50,827 bases of DNA from Acetobacterium sp. KB-1 (GTDB lineage Bacteria; Bacillota; Clostridia; Eubacteriales; Eubacteriaceae), in contig NZ_CP030040.1 in the NCBI RefSeq assembly GCF_003260995.1, positions 3,398,130 through 3,448,956 on the forward strand. The letters run 5' to 3'. This document shows positions 43,871-50,827 of this stretch, one piece after another. Made by a program: the position numbers and the translations under genes. Each line of letters opens with the position of its first letter. The first letter of the stretch is position 1. The notes under the pieces were generated by a model. That model worked only from the letters and a program-made list of their open reading frames with translations. It ran no database searches and was not told where the DNA came from.

Positions 43871-44239
43871 ATGAACGTCTATGATGAAGCCAATAATTTG
43901 GCACGAGCACTCAAGGAATCCACAGAATATAAGAATTTTTTAGCCGCGAAAGAAAAGCTGGAACAAGATCCCGAAAAGTATGAAATGGCCAAGGATTATA
44001 TGCGTAAGCAAATGGAAATTCAATCCTTCCAAATGTTGGGAAATGAACTGACAGAAGATCAGATTACTTCTTATAATGCCATTGCGAATACCATAATGGG
44101 CATCCCTGAAATCGCTGAATTTTTTCAGGCCCAGATGTATTTTTCAGTAGTCTTTCAGGACATTACCGATATCATGGCAAAAGCAGTTGATTTGGATATG
44201 GGACTGTTTGATTCAGAAGATGAAGGCTGTGGCGCTTAA
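43871..44239 (+). CDS. YlbF/YmcA family regulator
   Basis: A 122-residue helical protein of the YlbF/YmcA family. MNVYDEANNLARALKES start and an extended helical coil through TEDQITSYNAIANTIM. In B. subtilis YlbF, YmcA and YaaT form a complex that controls RNase Y and biofilm, competence and sporulation; location directly after RNase J fits an RNA-decay role. It ends in ACGCGC-like Cys: EDEGCGA. AGGAG site. Confidence 0.88.
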   Translation: MNVYDEANNLARALKESTEYKNFLAAKEKLEQDPEKYEMAKDYMRKQMEIQSFQMLGNELTEDQITSYNAIANTIMGIPEIAEFFQAQMYFSVVFQDITDIMAKAVDLDMGLFDSEDEGCGA

Positions 44240-44265
44240 ACAACGATTGAAATAGAAACGATTTA

Positions 44266-44310
44266 AAAAGAATATAGGTGCCAACCTCTAGCGGTCCTAT
44301 ATTCTTTTTT
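44266..44310 (+). terminator. Terminator before mltG
   Basis: AAAAGAATATAGG (44266-44278) pairs perfectly with CCTATATTCTTTT (44296-44308) around a 17-base loop, then T residues. Confidence 0.75.
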
Positions 44311-44336
44311 ACAGTTTAGGAAAGGAAGGTGAACGG

Positions 44337-45413
44337 ATGAGTAACGGAACAAATCGACAGCCGCCTCGAAAAAAAACGGGAAAACTGATTGCCATTATTC
44401 TTTTATTATTAGTCGTCTTTGGTGCGACTGGTGTGTTCAGCTTTAATTACTTTATCGGACAAATGTTAGAACCAGTGGGAGCCGGAGAGCTTGTTTATGT
44501 TCAAATAGAACAAGGTGCCGTTATCAGTGATGTGGCAGAGTTACTGGCTGAAAATAATTTAATTCGGGATGTTTTTGCCTTTGAAATGTTGGCCAAAAAA
44601 GAGAATACCGCTCACCAGATCCAGTCCGGCTACTATGCTTTTAGCCCGGCAGAATCGGCCCAGCAGATACTTGATCGTCTGGTAGCAGGGGACGTAGCTG
44701 ATGCCACCGTGACGATTCCTGAAGGACGTAATATTTCAGAGTTCGCTAAAATATTTGAAGAGAAAAATATATGTGATGCGGATGCATTTATCGAAGAAAC
44801 AAAAAAAGTAGCAGAATATCAGGAAGAATATTCCCTTCTTAGAAGCATTCCCCTGACTGAAAAAGACGGGATGAGTCGAACTCTGGAGGGCTACCTCTTT
44901 CCCGATACCTACAGTTTTTCTCCAAATACGGACCCATCAGAAGTGGTCACCGCCATGCTGGATCGGTTTGTGGAGGTCTATGATCAGGATCTGCAAAAAC
45001 AAACCAAAAAAATGGATAAAACCGTGGATGAAATTGTGATTATGGCTTCTATTGTGGAATTAGAAACAAAATTAGTTGAGGATAAGGCCAATGCGGCCAG
45101 TGTGTTTTACAATCGGATTGCCGAGAACATGCCGCTTCAATCGGATATCACCGTGGACTATGCCCGGGGTGAAAAAACGGCCGTATTAACAACCGAGCAA
45201 ACGCAGTTTTCATCACCTTATAATACCTATATCAATACCGGATTACCCTTTGGGCCGATTTGCTCCTTTGGTGAAACTTCCTTAGAAGCGGCTTTAAATC
45301 CGGCGCAAACAAACTATTTATATTTTGTTGCCGATATGGATTCGGGAAAGATCTATTTCAATGAAACCTATGATGAGCATTTAGAAGACGTAGAAAAATA
45401 TATGGGAAACTAA
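44337..45413 (+). CDS. mltG: Endolytic transglycosylase MltG
   Basis: A 358-residue YceG/MltG protein. Basic N-terminus, one membrane helix (about 15-38), LysM-like part, then the catalytic domain with MASIVELETKL (conserved Glu), VFYNRIAENMPLQSD and GLPFGPICSFG. It cuts nascent glycan strands and sets their length. GAAGGTG site. In B. subtilis (yrrL) it also precedes trmR and U32 genes. Confidence 0.94.
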   Translation: MSNGTNRQPPRKKTGKLIAIILLLLVVFGATGVFSFNYFIGQMLEPVGAGELVYVQIEQGAVISDVAELLAENNLIRDVFAFEMLAKKENTAHQIQSGYYAFSPAESAQQILDRLVAGDVADATVTIPEGRNISEFAKIFEEKNICDADAFIEETKKVAEYQEEYSLLRSIPLTEKDGMSRTLEGYLFPDTYSFSPNTDPSEVVTAMLDRFVEVYDQDLQKQTKKMDKTVDEIVIMASIVELETKLVEDKANAASVFYNRIAENMPLQSDITVDYARGEKTAVLTTEQTQFSSPYNTYINTGLPFGPICSFGETSLEAALNPAQTNYLYFVADMDSGKIYFNETYDEHLEDVEKYMGN

Positions 45414-45478
45414 TTAAGACAACGAAATATGCCAGCGCTATAAAGAAGTTGCCAATAAAAAAGAATGAAGGCCAGACA

Positions 45479-46129
45479 GTGAGTGAGATTGTTAAAGATT
45501 ACATCGAGGATTATATTAGAGGATTAATTCCGGCTAATCGTCCCCAAATAGAAGCATTCAGAAAAAGAGCTATGGATGATAATATTCCGATTATCCATCA
45601 AGAAGTTCAAAAACACATTGAATTATTAATCGCCGCAAAAAAAACCAGGACTGTTCTGGAAGTTGGCACAGCTGTAGGCTTTTCGGCGTCTATCTTTGCC
45701 GAAGCGATGGGCCCTCAGGGGCAGGTGGATACCATTGAACGCAATTTTAAAATGGTGGTTCAGGCAGAAGAAAATATTGCCAGCCTGGGACTTAGCCATC
45801 AGATTAATCTGATGGTTGGGGATGCCCAGGAAAAACTGGCAGTACTGGATAAAAGCTATGATTTAATTTTTTTGGATGGGGCCAAAGGCCACTATATCCA
45901 TTTGCTGGGCGATTGTCTGCGGTGTTTAAAGCCCGGAGGACTATTGATTTCTGATAATGTATTGTTCAAAGGCATGATCGCCAGTAATGAACTGGTTATT
46001 CGTCGCAAAATAACCATTGTCAAGCGGATGCGGATGTATCTGGAAACTATCGCCAACCATCCCCAATTGGTTACCAGTATTCTGCCACTGGGTGACGGTT
46101 TGGCGATCAGCTTAAAAAAAGACGATTAA
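45479..46129 (+). CDS. trmR: tRNA 5-hydroxyuridine O-methyltransferase TrmR-like
   Basis: A 216-residue class I methyltransferase. SAM site VLEVGTAVGFSASIFA near residue 60, TIERN, and LIFLDGAKGHY. In B. subtilis YrrM is TrmR, which methylates 5-hydroxyuridine at tRNA position 34; the same mltG-trmR-U32 order here supports this. GTG 45479 follows GAAGG by seven bases and gives an N-terminus matching YrrM in length; TTG 45449 is the alternative. Confidence 0.85.
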   Translation: MSEIVKDYIEDYIRGLIPANRPQIEAFRKRAMDDNIPIIHQEVQKHIELLIAAKKTRTVLEVGTAVGFSASIFAEAMGPQGQVDTIERNFKMVVQAEENIASLGLSHQINLMVGDAQEKLAVLDKSYDLIFLDGAKGHYIHLLGDCLRCLKPGGLLISDNVLFKGMIASNELVIRRKITIVKRMRMYLETIANHPQLVTSILPLGDGLAISLKKDD

Positions 46130-46172
46130 GTACGAAGAGCAGCGCAAGGAAAGAAAAGAACGGAGAAACAGC

Positions 46173-47396
46173 ATGAAAAAACCGGAACTTTTGGCACCGG
46201 CAGGAAATTTTGAAAAACTAAGGTATGCCCTTCATTATGGGGCTGATGCGGTCTATTGTGCCGGTAAGAAATTTGGGCTCAGAGCAAAGGCCGATAATTT
46301 TGATCAGACCGCTCTGGCCGAGGCGGTTAAGTATGTCCATGAACGCGATAAAAAGATTTACGTCACACTCAATATGATTCCCCACAATGCAGATTTAGAC
46401 GGTCTGCCTGAATATGTAAGCGAACTAAAAGACCTGGGAATTGACGGTGTGATTGTAGCCGATCCCGGGGTTTTTTCTGTCGTCCAGGAAGTAGCTCCTG
46501 ACTTAAAAATATCCGTCAGTACTCAGGCCAATAATACCAATTGGCGCAGTGTGGCATTCTGGCATGCCCAGGGTGCCAGGCGGATTGTACTGGCCCGGGA
46601 ACTGGGACTTATTGAAATTCAGGAGATCCGGGAAAAAGTGGCTCCGGAAATGGAGATTGAGATCTTTGTTCACGGTGCCATGTGCATTTCCTATTCGGGA
46701 CGATGTCTGTTAAGCCATTATATGACCGGTCGAAATTCAAATCAGGGAGATTGCGCCCATCCTTGCCGGTGGAAGTATCACCTGATTGAAGAAACCCGGC
46801 CCGATGAAGCCTTTACCATTGAAGAGGATGCCACCGGTTCCTTTATTTTTAACTCCAAGGATCTTTGCCTGATCGATGAAATTCCCGCCTTGATGGCATC
46901 AGGAGTAGACAGCTTTAAAATTGAAGGTCGGATGAAAAGCCTCTATTATGTGGCCACCGTGGTATCCGCTTATCGCAGTGCCATTGATTATGCCTATGAT
47001 AATCCCGCGGTAAAAAAGCTTGATAAGGGCTATTATGATGAACTGACAAAGGTCAGTCACCGCAATTACACCAAAGGGTTTTATAGCGGCAAAACAACAT
47101 CAGAGGATCAAAATTACGGCACCAGCAGTTATACCCGGCATTATGACTTTGTCGGTCTGGTTCTGGAATACGACGAGAATACCGGGATGGCTTTAATTGA
47201 GCAGCGTAACAAGGTTGTATTAGGTGATGAGATCGAGATCATGATTCCGGGAGACGGGTTCGTTACGCAAGCGATTAAGGTAATGACGGACGTATCCGGT
47301 CAGGCAATCGAGTCGGCACCGCATCCCAAAATGCATTACTATTTACAAATGTGTACACCGGTTAAACCGATGGATATCATCAGAAAACGGGATTAG
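46173..47396 (+). CDS. U32 family protein, TrhP-like tRNA hydroxylation protein
   Basis: A 407-residue peptidase-U32-family protein. KPELLAPAGNFEKLRYALHYGADAVY start (shown in part) and FVHGAMCISYSGRCLLS, GDCAHPCRWKY with the conserved Cys set, then FKIEGRMKS. E. coli YegQ and B. subtilis YrrN/YrrO (TrhP) are needed for prephenate-dependent 5-hydroxylation of tRNA U34, the step before TrmR. Only one U32 gene is here, unlike the pair in B. subtilis. Confidence 0.88.
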   Translation: MKKPELLAPAGNFEKLRYALHYGADAVYCAGKKFGLRAKADNFDQTALAEAVKYVHERDKKIYVTLNMIPHNADLDGLPEYVSELKDLGIDGVIVADPGVFSVVQEVAPDLKISVSTQANNTNWRSVAFWHAQGARRIVLARELGLIEIQEIREKVAPEMEIEIFVHGAMCISYSGRCLLSHYMTGRNSNQGDCAHPCRWKYHLIEETRPDEAFTIEEDATGSFIFNSKDLCLIDEIPALMASGVDSFKIEGRMKSLYYVATVVSAYRSAIDYAYDNPAVKKLDKGYYDELTKVSHRNYTKGFYSGKTTSEDQNYGTSSYTRHYDFVGLVLEYDENTGMALIEQRNKVVLGDEIEIMIPGDGFVTQAIKVMTDVSGQAIESAPHPKMHYYLQMCTPVKPMDIIRKRD

Positions 47397-47461
47397 CTTT
47401 GGTAAAAAGACTCTTTTAAACACCGAGCCGCAAACAAAATAACACCCCAATTGGAGGAATC

Positions 47462-47863
47462 ATGAGAATATATATTGCCGCTTCATGGAAGCATCAGCAT
47501 GCCGTTGAAATGCTGACGGATTTGTTGGAAACTCGGGGCCATACCATTTTGTCATGGATCCGCGAGGGACGACCGGAAGAAGCCTTTCTTTCACAAAAAG
47601 AGCTCACCCATTTTATTGAGTCTGCTGAAGGAGAACGCGTTTTTGATTTTTGTATCAGTTCGGTTACCAGTGCCGATCTGATTATTTATATTGGTCCCTC
47701 CGGTTGTGATGCCTGGGCTGAGATCGGCGCGGCTTATGGCTCCAAAATTCCGGTTTTTGGTCTACTGGCCAAGGCCGAACAGGTCGGGCTGATGCGCCAT
47801 ATGATTAAAAACTGGTACAGTTCTATTTCGGAGTTGATGGCCGCCGTGGATGCCATCAGTTAA
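47462..47863 (+). CDS. Nucleoside 2-deoxyribosyltransferase-like protein
   Basis: A 133-residue protein with an NDT-like fold: MRIYIAASWKHQ start, ADLIIYIGPSGCDAWAEIGAAYG with the family's catalytic-type Glu, and short C-terminus. It may cleave or transfer deoxynucleoside bases, but many such proteins have other roles. TTGGAGGA site eight bases upstream. Followed by a terminator. Confidence 0.75.
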   Translation: MRIYIAASWKHQHAVEMLTDLLETRGHTILSWIREGRPEEAFLSQKELTHFIESAEGERVFDFCISSVTSADLIIYIGPSGCDAWAEIGAAYGSKIPVFGLLAKAEQVGLMRHMIKNWYSSISELMAAVDAIS

Positions 47864-47893
47864 TAAATCGATAGTTTAGTAGAAAAAGATTTT

Positions 47894-47939
47894 AACAGTA
47901 TCAATAAACAGCTTGCTGTTTATTAATACTGTTTTTTTT
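47894..47939 (+). terminator. Terminator before the agr locus
   Basis: AACAGTAT and AATAAACAGC pair with GCTGTTTATT and ATACTGTT, with one mismatch, followed by eight T residues. Confidence 0.92.
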
Positions 47940-47978
47940 GATTGATAAACACAAATTTAAATTATTTTATTGGCAAGG

Positions 47979-48007
47979 TGGACAGTTGTTTTATTTTCAG
48001 GTAAAAT
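47979..48007 (+). promoter_or_regulatory. Promoter of the agr-type regulator pair
   Basis: TGGACA (47979-47984), 17-base spacer, TAAAAT (48002-48007), 31 bases before the response regulator start. Confidence 0.65.
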
Positions 48008-48037
48008 GAATTTAGTGTCTATAAAAGAGGTGAGAAA

Positions 48038-48760
48038 ATGTTTAGAATAGGAATTTGCGATGATCAAAGAGCCATCTGTTCTCAAATGGAAGGGATTATT
48101 TTGGACCATCGAAATATGTTTGCGGAGGAAGTCGAAATCGATGTGTTTTATTCCGGTGAAAGACTGGCAGAGTTTATAAAACATGAACATGATTTCGATT
48201 TGATTTTTCTGGACATCGAAATGGAAGGGCTAAACGGCCTTGATTTAGGCCGGAAAATTCGTGAAGAGATGGATAATCAAACGATGCAGATTGTCTATGT
48301 GTCTGGGAAAGAAAATTATTATAAGGATCTTTTTGAGGTGCGACCCATGCATTTTCTTTCAAAGCCCATTGAACCAGCAATACTGATAAAAGACATTAAC
48401 CTGGCAATGAAATTAAGCGGCTGCCTAGGTGGCGTTTTCTGTTATCGAAAGGGAGCCGTAACATATAAGATTCCCATCAAAGACATTCTCTACTTTCAAA
48501 GCGTGAATCGGGAGATTAAGATTACCACGACAACAGGGGAAGATTTGTTTTATGGGAAGCTACGAGATGTCACCCCCCAGCTAGAAGGTGATCAATTCAT
48601 GAAAATTCATAAATCCTATCTAGTTAACTATGAGCATGTAGTAAAATTCAAGTATGACGAGGTCAGGATGTCCAATTCGGACTGTCTGCCAATTAGTCAG
48701 CTAAAGCGGAAAGAAATCAGGGGTTTGCAAATGCGATATGAACTCGAAAGGTTGGAATAA
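48038..48760 (+). CDS. agrA: LytTR response regulator (AgrA-like)
   Basis: A 240-residue response regulator. Receiver domain with acidic CDD at 7-9, phosphorylated Asp59 in FLDIEM, and LSKP. C-terminal LytTR DNA-binding domain (about 135-235) with IKDILYFQSVNREIKITT and FMKIHKSYLVN. Paired with an AgrC-type kinase and an AgrD gene, so it should activate the agr locus. AGAGGTG site. Its stop overlaps the kinase ATG (TAATG). Confidence 0.88.
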   Translation: MFRIGICDDQRAICSQMEGIILDHRNMFAEEVEIDVFYSGERLAEFIKHEHDFDLIFLDIEMEGLNGLDLGRKIREEMDNQTMQIVYVSGKENYYKDLFEVRPMHFLSKPIEPAILIKDINLAMKLSGCLGGVFCYRKGAVTYKIPIKDILYFQSVNREIKITTTTGEDLFYGKLRDVTPQLEGDQFMKIHKSYLVNYEHVVKFKYDEVRMSNSDCLPISQLKRKEIRGLQMRYELERLE

Positions 48761-50037
48761 TGGAGCTAAGTACCTATGAAGTGGTATATCTGATAGCTAA
48801 TATTTTTGGAACATATATCGTTTATAAATTTATGCATGTATTCTTTGAGACCAAAGAAGCCAATCATAAGATAGAACTCTTATCCTATGTGGGATATTAC
48901 ATATTTATTGCGCTGGTATATTTGACGATTAATATACCGGCAATTATGATAATCAGTAATATTCTTGCTTTTTTAGGTCTGTCATTAAACTATAAAGTAG
49001 GAATTAAAAAACGGCTTCTATCAGTATTTTTGATTTATTTGATTGTAATGTGTGTCGAACTGATTGTTGGATTGCTTTCAGGATATTTTAATTTTCCTTT
49101 GATGTCCACTAACAATTATTCCTCAGAATATGGGCTGATTATAGTTCAAATCATATTGTATTTTGTCGTTCGAGTTTTCAATAATTACAAAAATATCAGA
49201 CTAGGAGAAACAATCCCGCTGGCCAATTGGATCGCAATTATTTTGATCCCGATTTCATCCTTATATATCATTTTAACCTTATTTCAAGCAATAGGTTTGT
49301 CCTGGAAGCAAGTTCTAATCGGAGTAGTATTGATACTACTTGTCAATTTCACAATCTTTTATTTGTATGATGTCATTTCAGCTTTCATGGTCGATAAAAT
49401 GGATAAAATCATGGTTGATCAGCAAAATAAATACTACCAAAAACAATTCGAACTAATGGAGTCATCATTAAAAACAACGAAAGCAATGCGGCATGATCTG
49501 CGAAATCACTTAGCGGTTATCTATGCATTGGTTGAAAAAGGGGAAAGAGACGCTGCTTTAAAACATCTAACAAAGATGACTGATGTTTATGACGATAAGA
49601 AACAATACGCGTGTACCGAAAACATTGATATTGACAGTATTTTGAATTTTAAAATTCAGGAAGCAGCGCAACAAAATATAAAAATAGCGCTTGATCTGAG
49701 TATTCCCGAAAAAATGAGTATTGCATCATTTGATTTGGCGATAATTTTAGGAAACCTGCTGGATAACGCCATTGAGGCCGTTGCTGAGATGGAAAAAGAA
49801 AGACAGATAAAAACAAACATAAACTATGACAAAGGGCGTTTAATTATTCTGGTGGAGAATCCATATCTGGGTGAACGTGTAAAAGTCGGCAATCGATATC
49901 TTACAACCAATAAAGAGCCAAGCCAACATGGTTTAGGCCTGGAAAATGTAAAAAGTGTTTTACAAAAATACGATGGGACGATGGATATTACCCAGCGGAG
50001 TAATATCTTTTCGGTTTCCCTGCTGTTGTTTGTATAG
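48760..50037 (+). CDS. agrC: AgrC-like sensor histidine kinase
   Basis: A 425-residue GHKL histidine kinase. About six membrane segments in the first 210 residues form the peptide sensor. Phospho-His lies in KAMRHDLRNHLA near residue 245; ATP-binding N box LGNLLDNAIEAV and HGLGLENV follow. It should sense the cyclic peptide from the agrD gene downstream. TAATG overlap with the response regulator. Confidence 0.88.
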   Translation: MELSTYEVVYLIANIFGTYIVYKFMHVFFETKEANHKIELLSYVGYYIFIALVYLTINIPAIMIISNILAFLGLSLNYKVGIKKRLLSVFLIYLIVMCVELIVGLLSGYFNFPLMSTNNYSSEYGLIIVQIILYFVVRVFNNYKNIRLGETIPLANWIAIILIPISSLYIILTLFQAIGLSWKQVLIGVVLILLVNFTIFYLYDVISAFMVDKMDKIMVDQQNKYYQKQFELMESSLKTTKAMRHDLRNHLAVIYALVEKGERDAALKHLTKMTDVYDDKKQYACTENIDIDSILNFKIQEAAQQNIKIALDLSIPEKMSIASFDLAIILGNLLDNAIEAVAEMEKERQIKTNINYDKGRLIILVENPYLGERVKVGNRYLTTNKEPSQHGLGLENVKSVLQKYDGTMDITQRSNIFSVSLLLFV

Positions 50038-50047
50038 AGCCTTGTTG

Positions 50048-50079
50048 CGAGCATTCTTTTATTAAGATTGCTCGTTTTT
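50048..50079 (+). terminator. Terminator after the kinase gene
   Basis: CGAGCATTCTT pairs imperfectly with AAGATTGCTCG and is followed by T5. It separates the regulator genes from agrD. Confidence 0.65.
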
Positions 50080-50200
50080 ATTTGAATAAAATAAAAAATC
50101 TTAGTTCACTACAAAAAAATATAGTAATTTCAACATAATATCGCACAAATAAAAATATATGGTAGATTTAGGACATAAAAGATAAAAAGAGGAGGTTGTT

Positions 50201-50344
50201 TTGAAAAATCTATCATTAAAGTGCTATCGGGTTATTGCGGCTATGGCGTTGATGGTAACAACGTTAAACGTTAATACGGCTTGTTTTTTTATTATGCACC
50301 AGCCCAAATTACCTGAGGGTGCAGATAAACTCAGGAAGTTCTAA
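50201..50344 (+). CDS. agrD: AgrD-type cyclic lactone autoinducer peptide precursor
   Basis: A 47-residue AgrD-like precursor. TTG start five bases after GGAGG. Basic, amphipathic leader (1-24), then NTAC-FFIM-HQPKLPEG: Cys28 followed by FFIM (29-32), then the acidic PKLPE recognition tail cut by AgrB. The predicted thiolactone ring is Cys28 to Met32 (C-F-F-I-M); tail residues before Cys are open. S. aureus AIP-IV has ring C-Y-F-I-M. Order agrD then agrB differs from the S. aureus BDCA order. The agrB ATG overlaps its stop (TAATG). Confidence 0.88.
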   Translation: MKNLSLKCYRVIAAMALMVTTLNVNTACFFIMHQPKLPEGADKLRKF

Positions 50345-50586
50345 TGAGAATCGCAATAACTGAGAGAATTACAGATATCCTTGTAAGCCATGAAATTATT
50401 ATAGAGGAGAACAGAAATTTGTATACCTATGGATTACAGCAAGGACTGTTGATGATCCTCAACATTGCTACGATTCTGGGAATCGGGATTGTGTTAAATA
50501 TGGTTTGGGAAAGTATTATTTTCCTCTTAACATATGTTCCACTTCGGGGAATAGCGGATAGCGCTATAGATAAATATAAACGTTAG
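50344..50586 (+). pseudogene. agrB: Truncated AgrB (peptide-processing protease), 5' part
   Basis: An 80-codon reading frame. Residues 1-68 match the AgrB N-terminus: ITERITDILVSHEIIIEENR, YTYGLQQGLLMILNIATIL and FLLTYVPLR. Intact AgrB has about 190-210 residues and continues PLR with the AGGYHA region holding the catalytic His and, further on, Cys. Here the sequence diverges after PLR (about 50547) to GIADSAIDKYKR and stops. Both catalytic residues are missing, so this copy cannot process AgrD. A rearrangement or deletion near 50550 is likely. Confidence 0.75.
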
Positions 50587-50607
50587 TTATCCTCTTGATA
50601 TGAGTAG

Positions 50608-50827
50608 CGTTATATAACATTTACAGAAGGTGTTTCTGTTTCTATACTTGCTGGCGTTATTGCAGCAGTTATGCCATATATAGGACCAGCTGGAGTAATT
50701 GCTTCAATGAGTTTTGGATCATTAGCTGCAATTGCGGGTCCTTCGATTGGATCAACTGTAAATTATAGTCTTTATAGATTTTCTTCTTTATATTATAACA
50801 ATATAAAAATTAATTGGTCTCTCTATA
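50608..50827 (+). other. Hydrophobic reading frame running off the window edge
   Basis: From just after the stop at 50605-50607 a frame stays open to the end of the window (73 codons). It reads FTEGVSVSILAGVIAAVMPY and IGPAGVIASMSFGSLAAIAG, then NYSLYRFSSLYY. The first ATG in frame is at 50668 with no clear ribosome-binding site. It is not AgrB. It may be the beginning or an internal piece of a gene joined here by the same rearrangement that truncated agrB. Family not recognised. Confidence 0.4.

Noticed and set aside
50101-50190. LytTR (AgrA) operator repeats upstream of agrD
   Set aside because: TTCA words occur at 50105 and 50129 but spacing and flanks do not fit a known LytTR pair, so no site was called.

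Overview
The window reads as chromosomal DNA of a low-to-mid GC Gram-positive anaerobe of the class Clostridia. Inferred genus-level affinity is the Acetobacterium/Eubacterium group. The reasons are a fused IspH–ribosomal protein S1 gene, an alaS T-box leader, a division and cell-wall (dcw) cluster starting with mraZ, an alaS–ireB–ruvX–DUF1292–mltG–trmR–U32 order shared with Bacillus subtilis, an aldo/keto reductase with a ferredoxin tail, and a clostridial-type agr locus. The species call is inference; no rRNA is long enough to settle it.

Layout. 1-600: the 3' end of a 5S rRNA, its strong terminator, and a diverged duplicated non-coding element. 600-3700: a small membrane protein, a dienelactone hydrolase-like protein, a sirtuin gene broken by a 37-bp tandem triplication, and a PucR-type regulator. 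3700-5140: a non-coding stretch with short palindromes, then a permease-like membrane protein. 5150-8580 (minus strand): a TIGR00300-type ornithine cyclodeaminase-like gene, then an ACT–DUF711–FmdE operon. 8700-22400: the dcw cluster in three transcription units: mraZ-rsmH-ftsL-ftsI/spoVD, then murF-mraY-murD-ftsW-murG-ftsQ, then a possible 29-residue ORF with ftsZ-nrdR-NUDIX. murE, murB, murC and ftsA are not here.

22500-32000: an M50 protease, scpA-scpB (condensin partners), an RluB-type pseudouridine synthase, a GNAT-like protein, mnmM, an RpiR regulator, a BaiN/HI0933 flavoprotein, cmk, plsC and ispH-rpsA. 32000-34200: the Fe-S operon iscR-nifS-nifU with its own promoter and terminator. 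34300-39300: a PRC-barrel protein, an AI-2E family transporter, then a consensus promoter and T-box leader driving alaS, and ireB. 39460-47860: aldo/keto reductase, ruvX, DUF1292, an sfsA relic, fur, rnj (RNase J), ylbF, mltG, trmR, a U32 (TrhP-like) protein and a deoxyribosyltransferase-like protein.

48000-50827: an agr-type quorum-sensing locus in the order response regulator, histidine kinase, AgrD, AgrB. The peptide precursor predicts a five-residue Cys-Phe-Phe-Ile-Met ring, one residue away from the ring of Staphylococcus aureus AIP-IV. The AgrB reading frame breaks after about 68 residues, before the catalytic His and Cys, and an unrecognised hydrophobic reading frame runs off the right edge. 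Three genes are therefore visibly broken in this window: sirtuin, sfsA and agrB. The agr locus and the sirtuin triplication are the most interesting parts.
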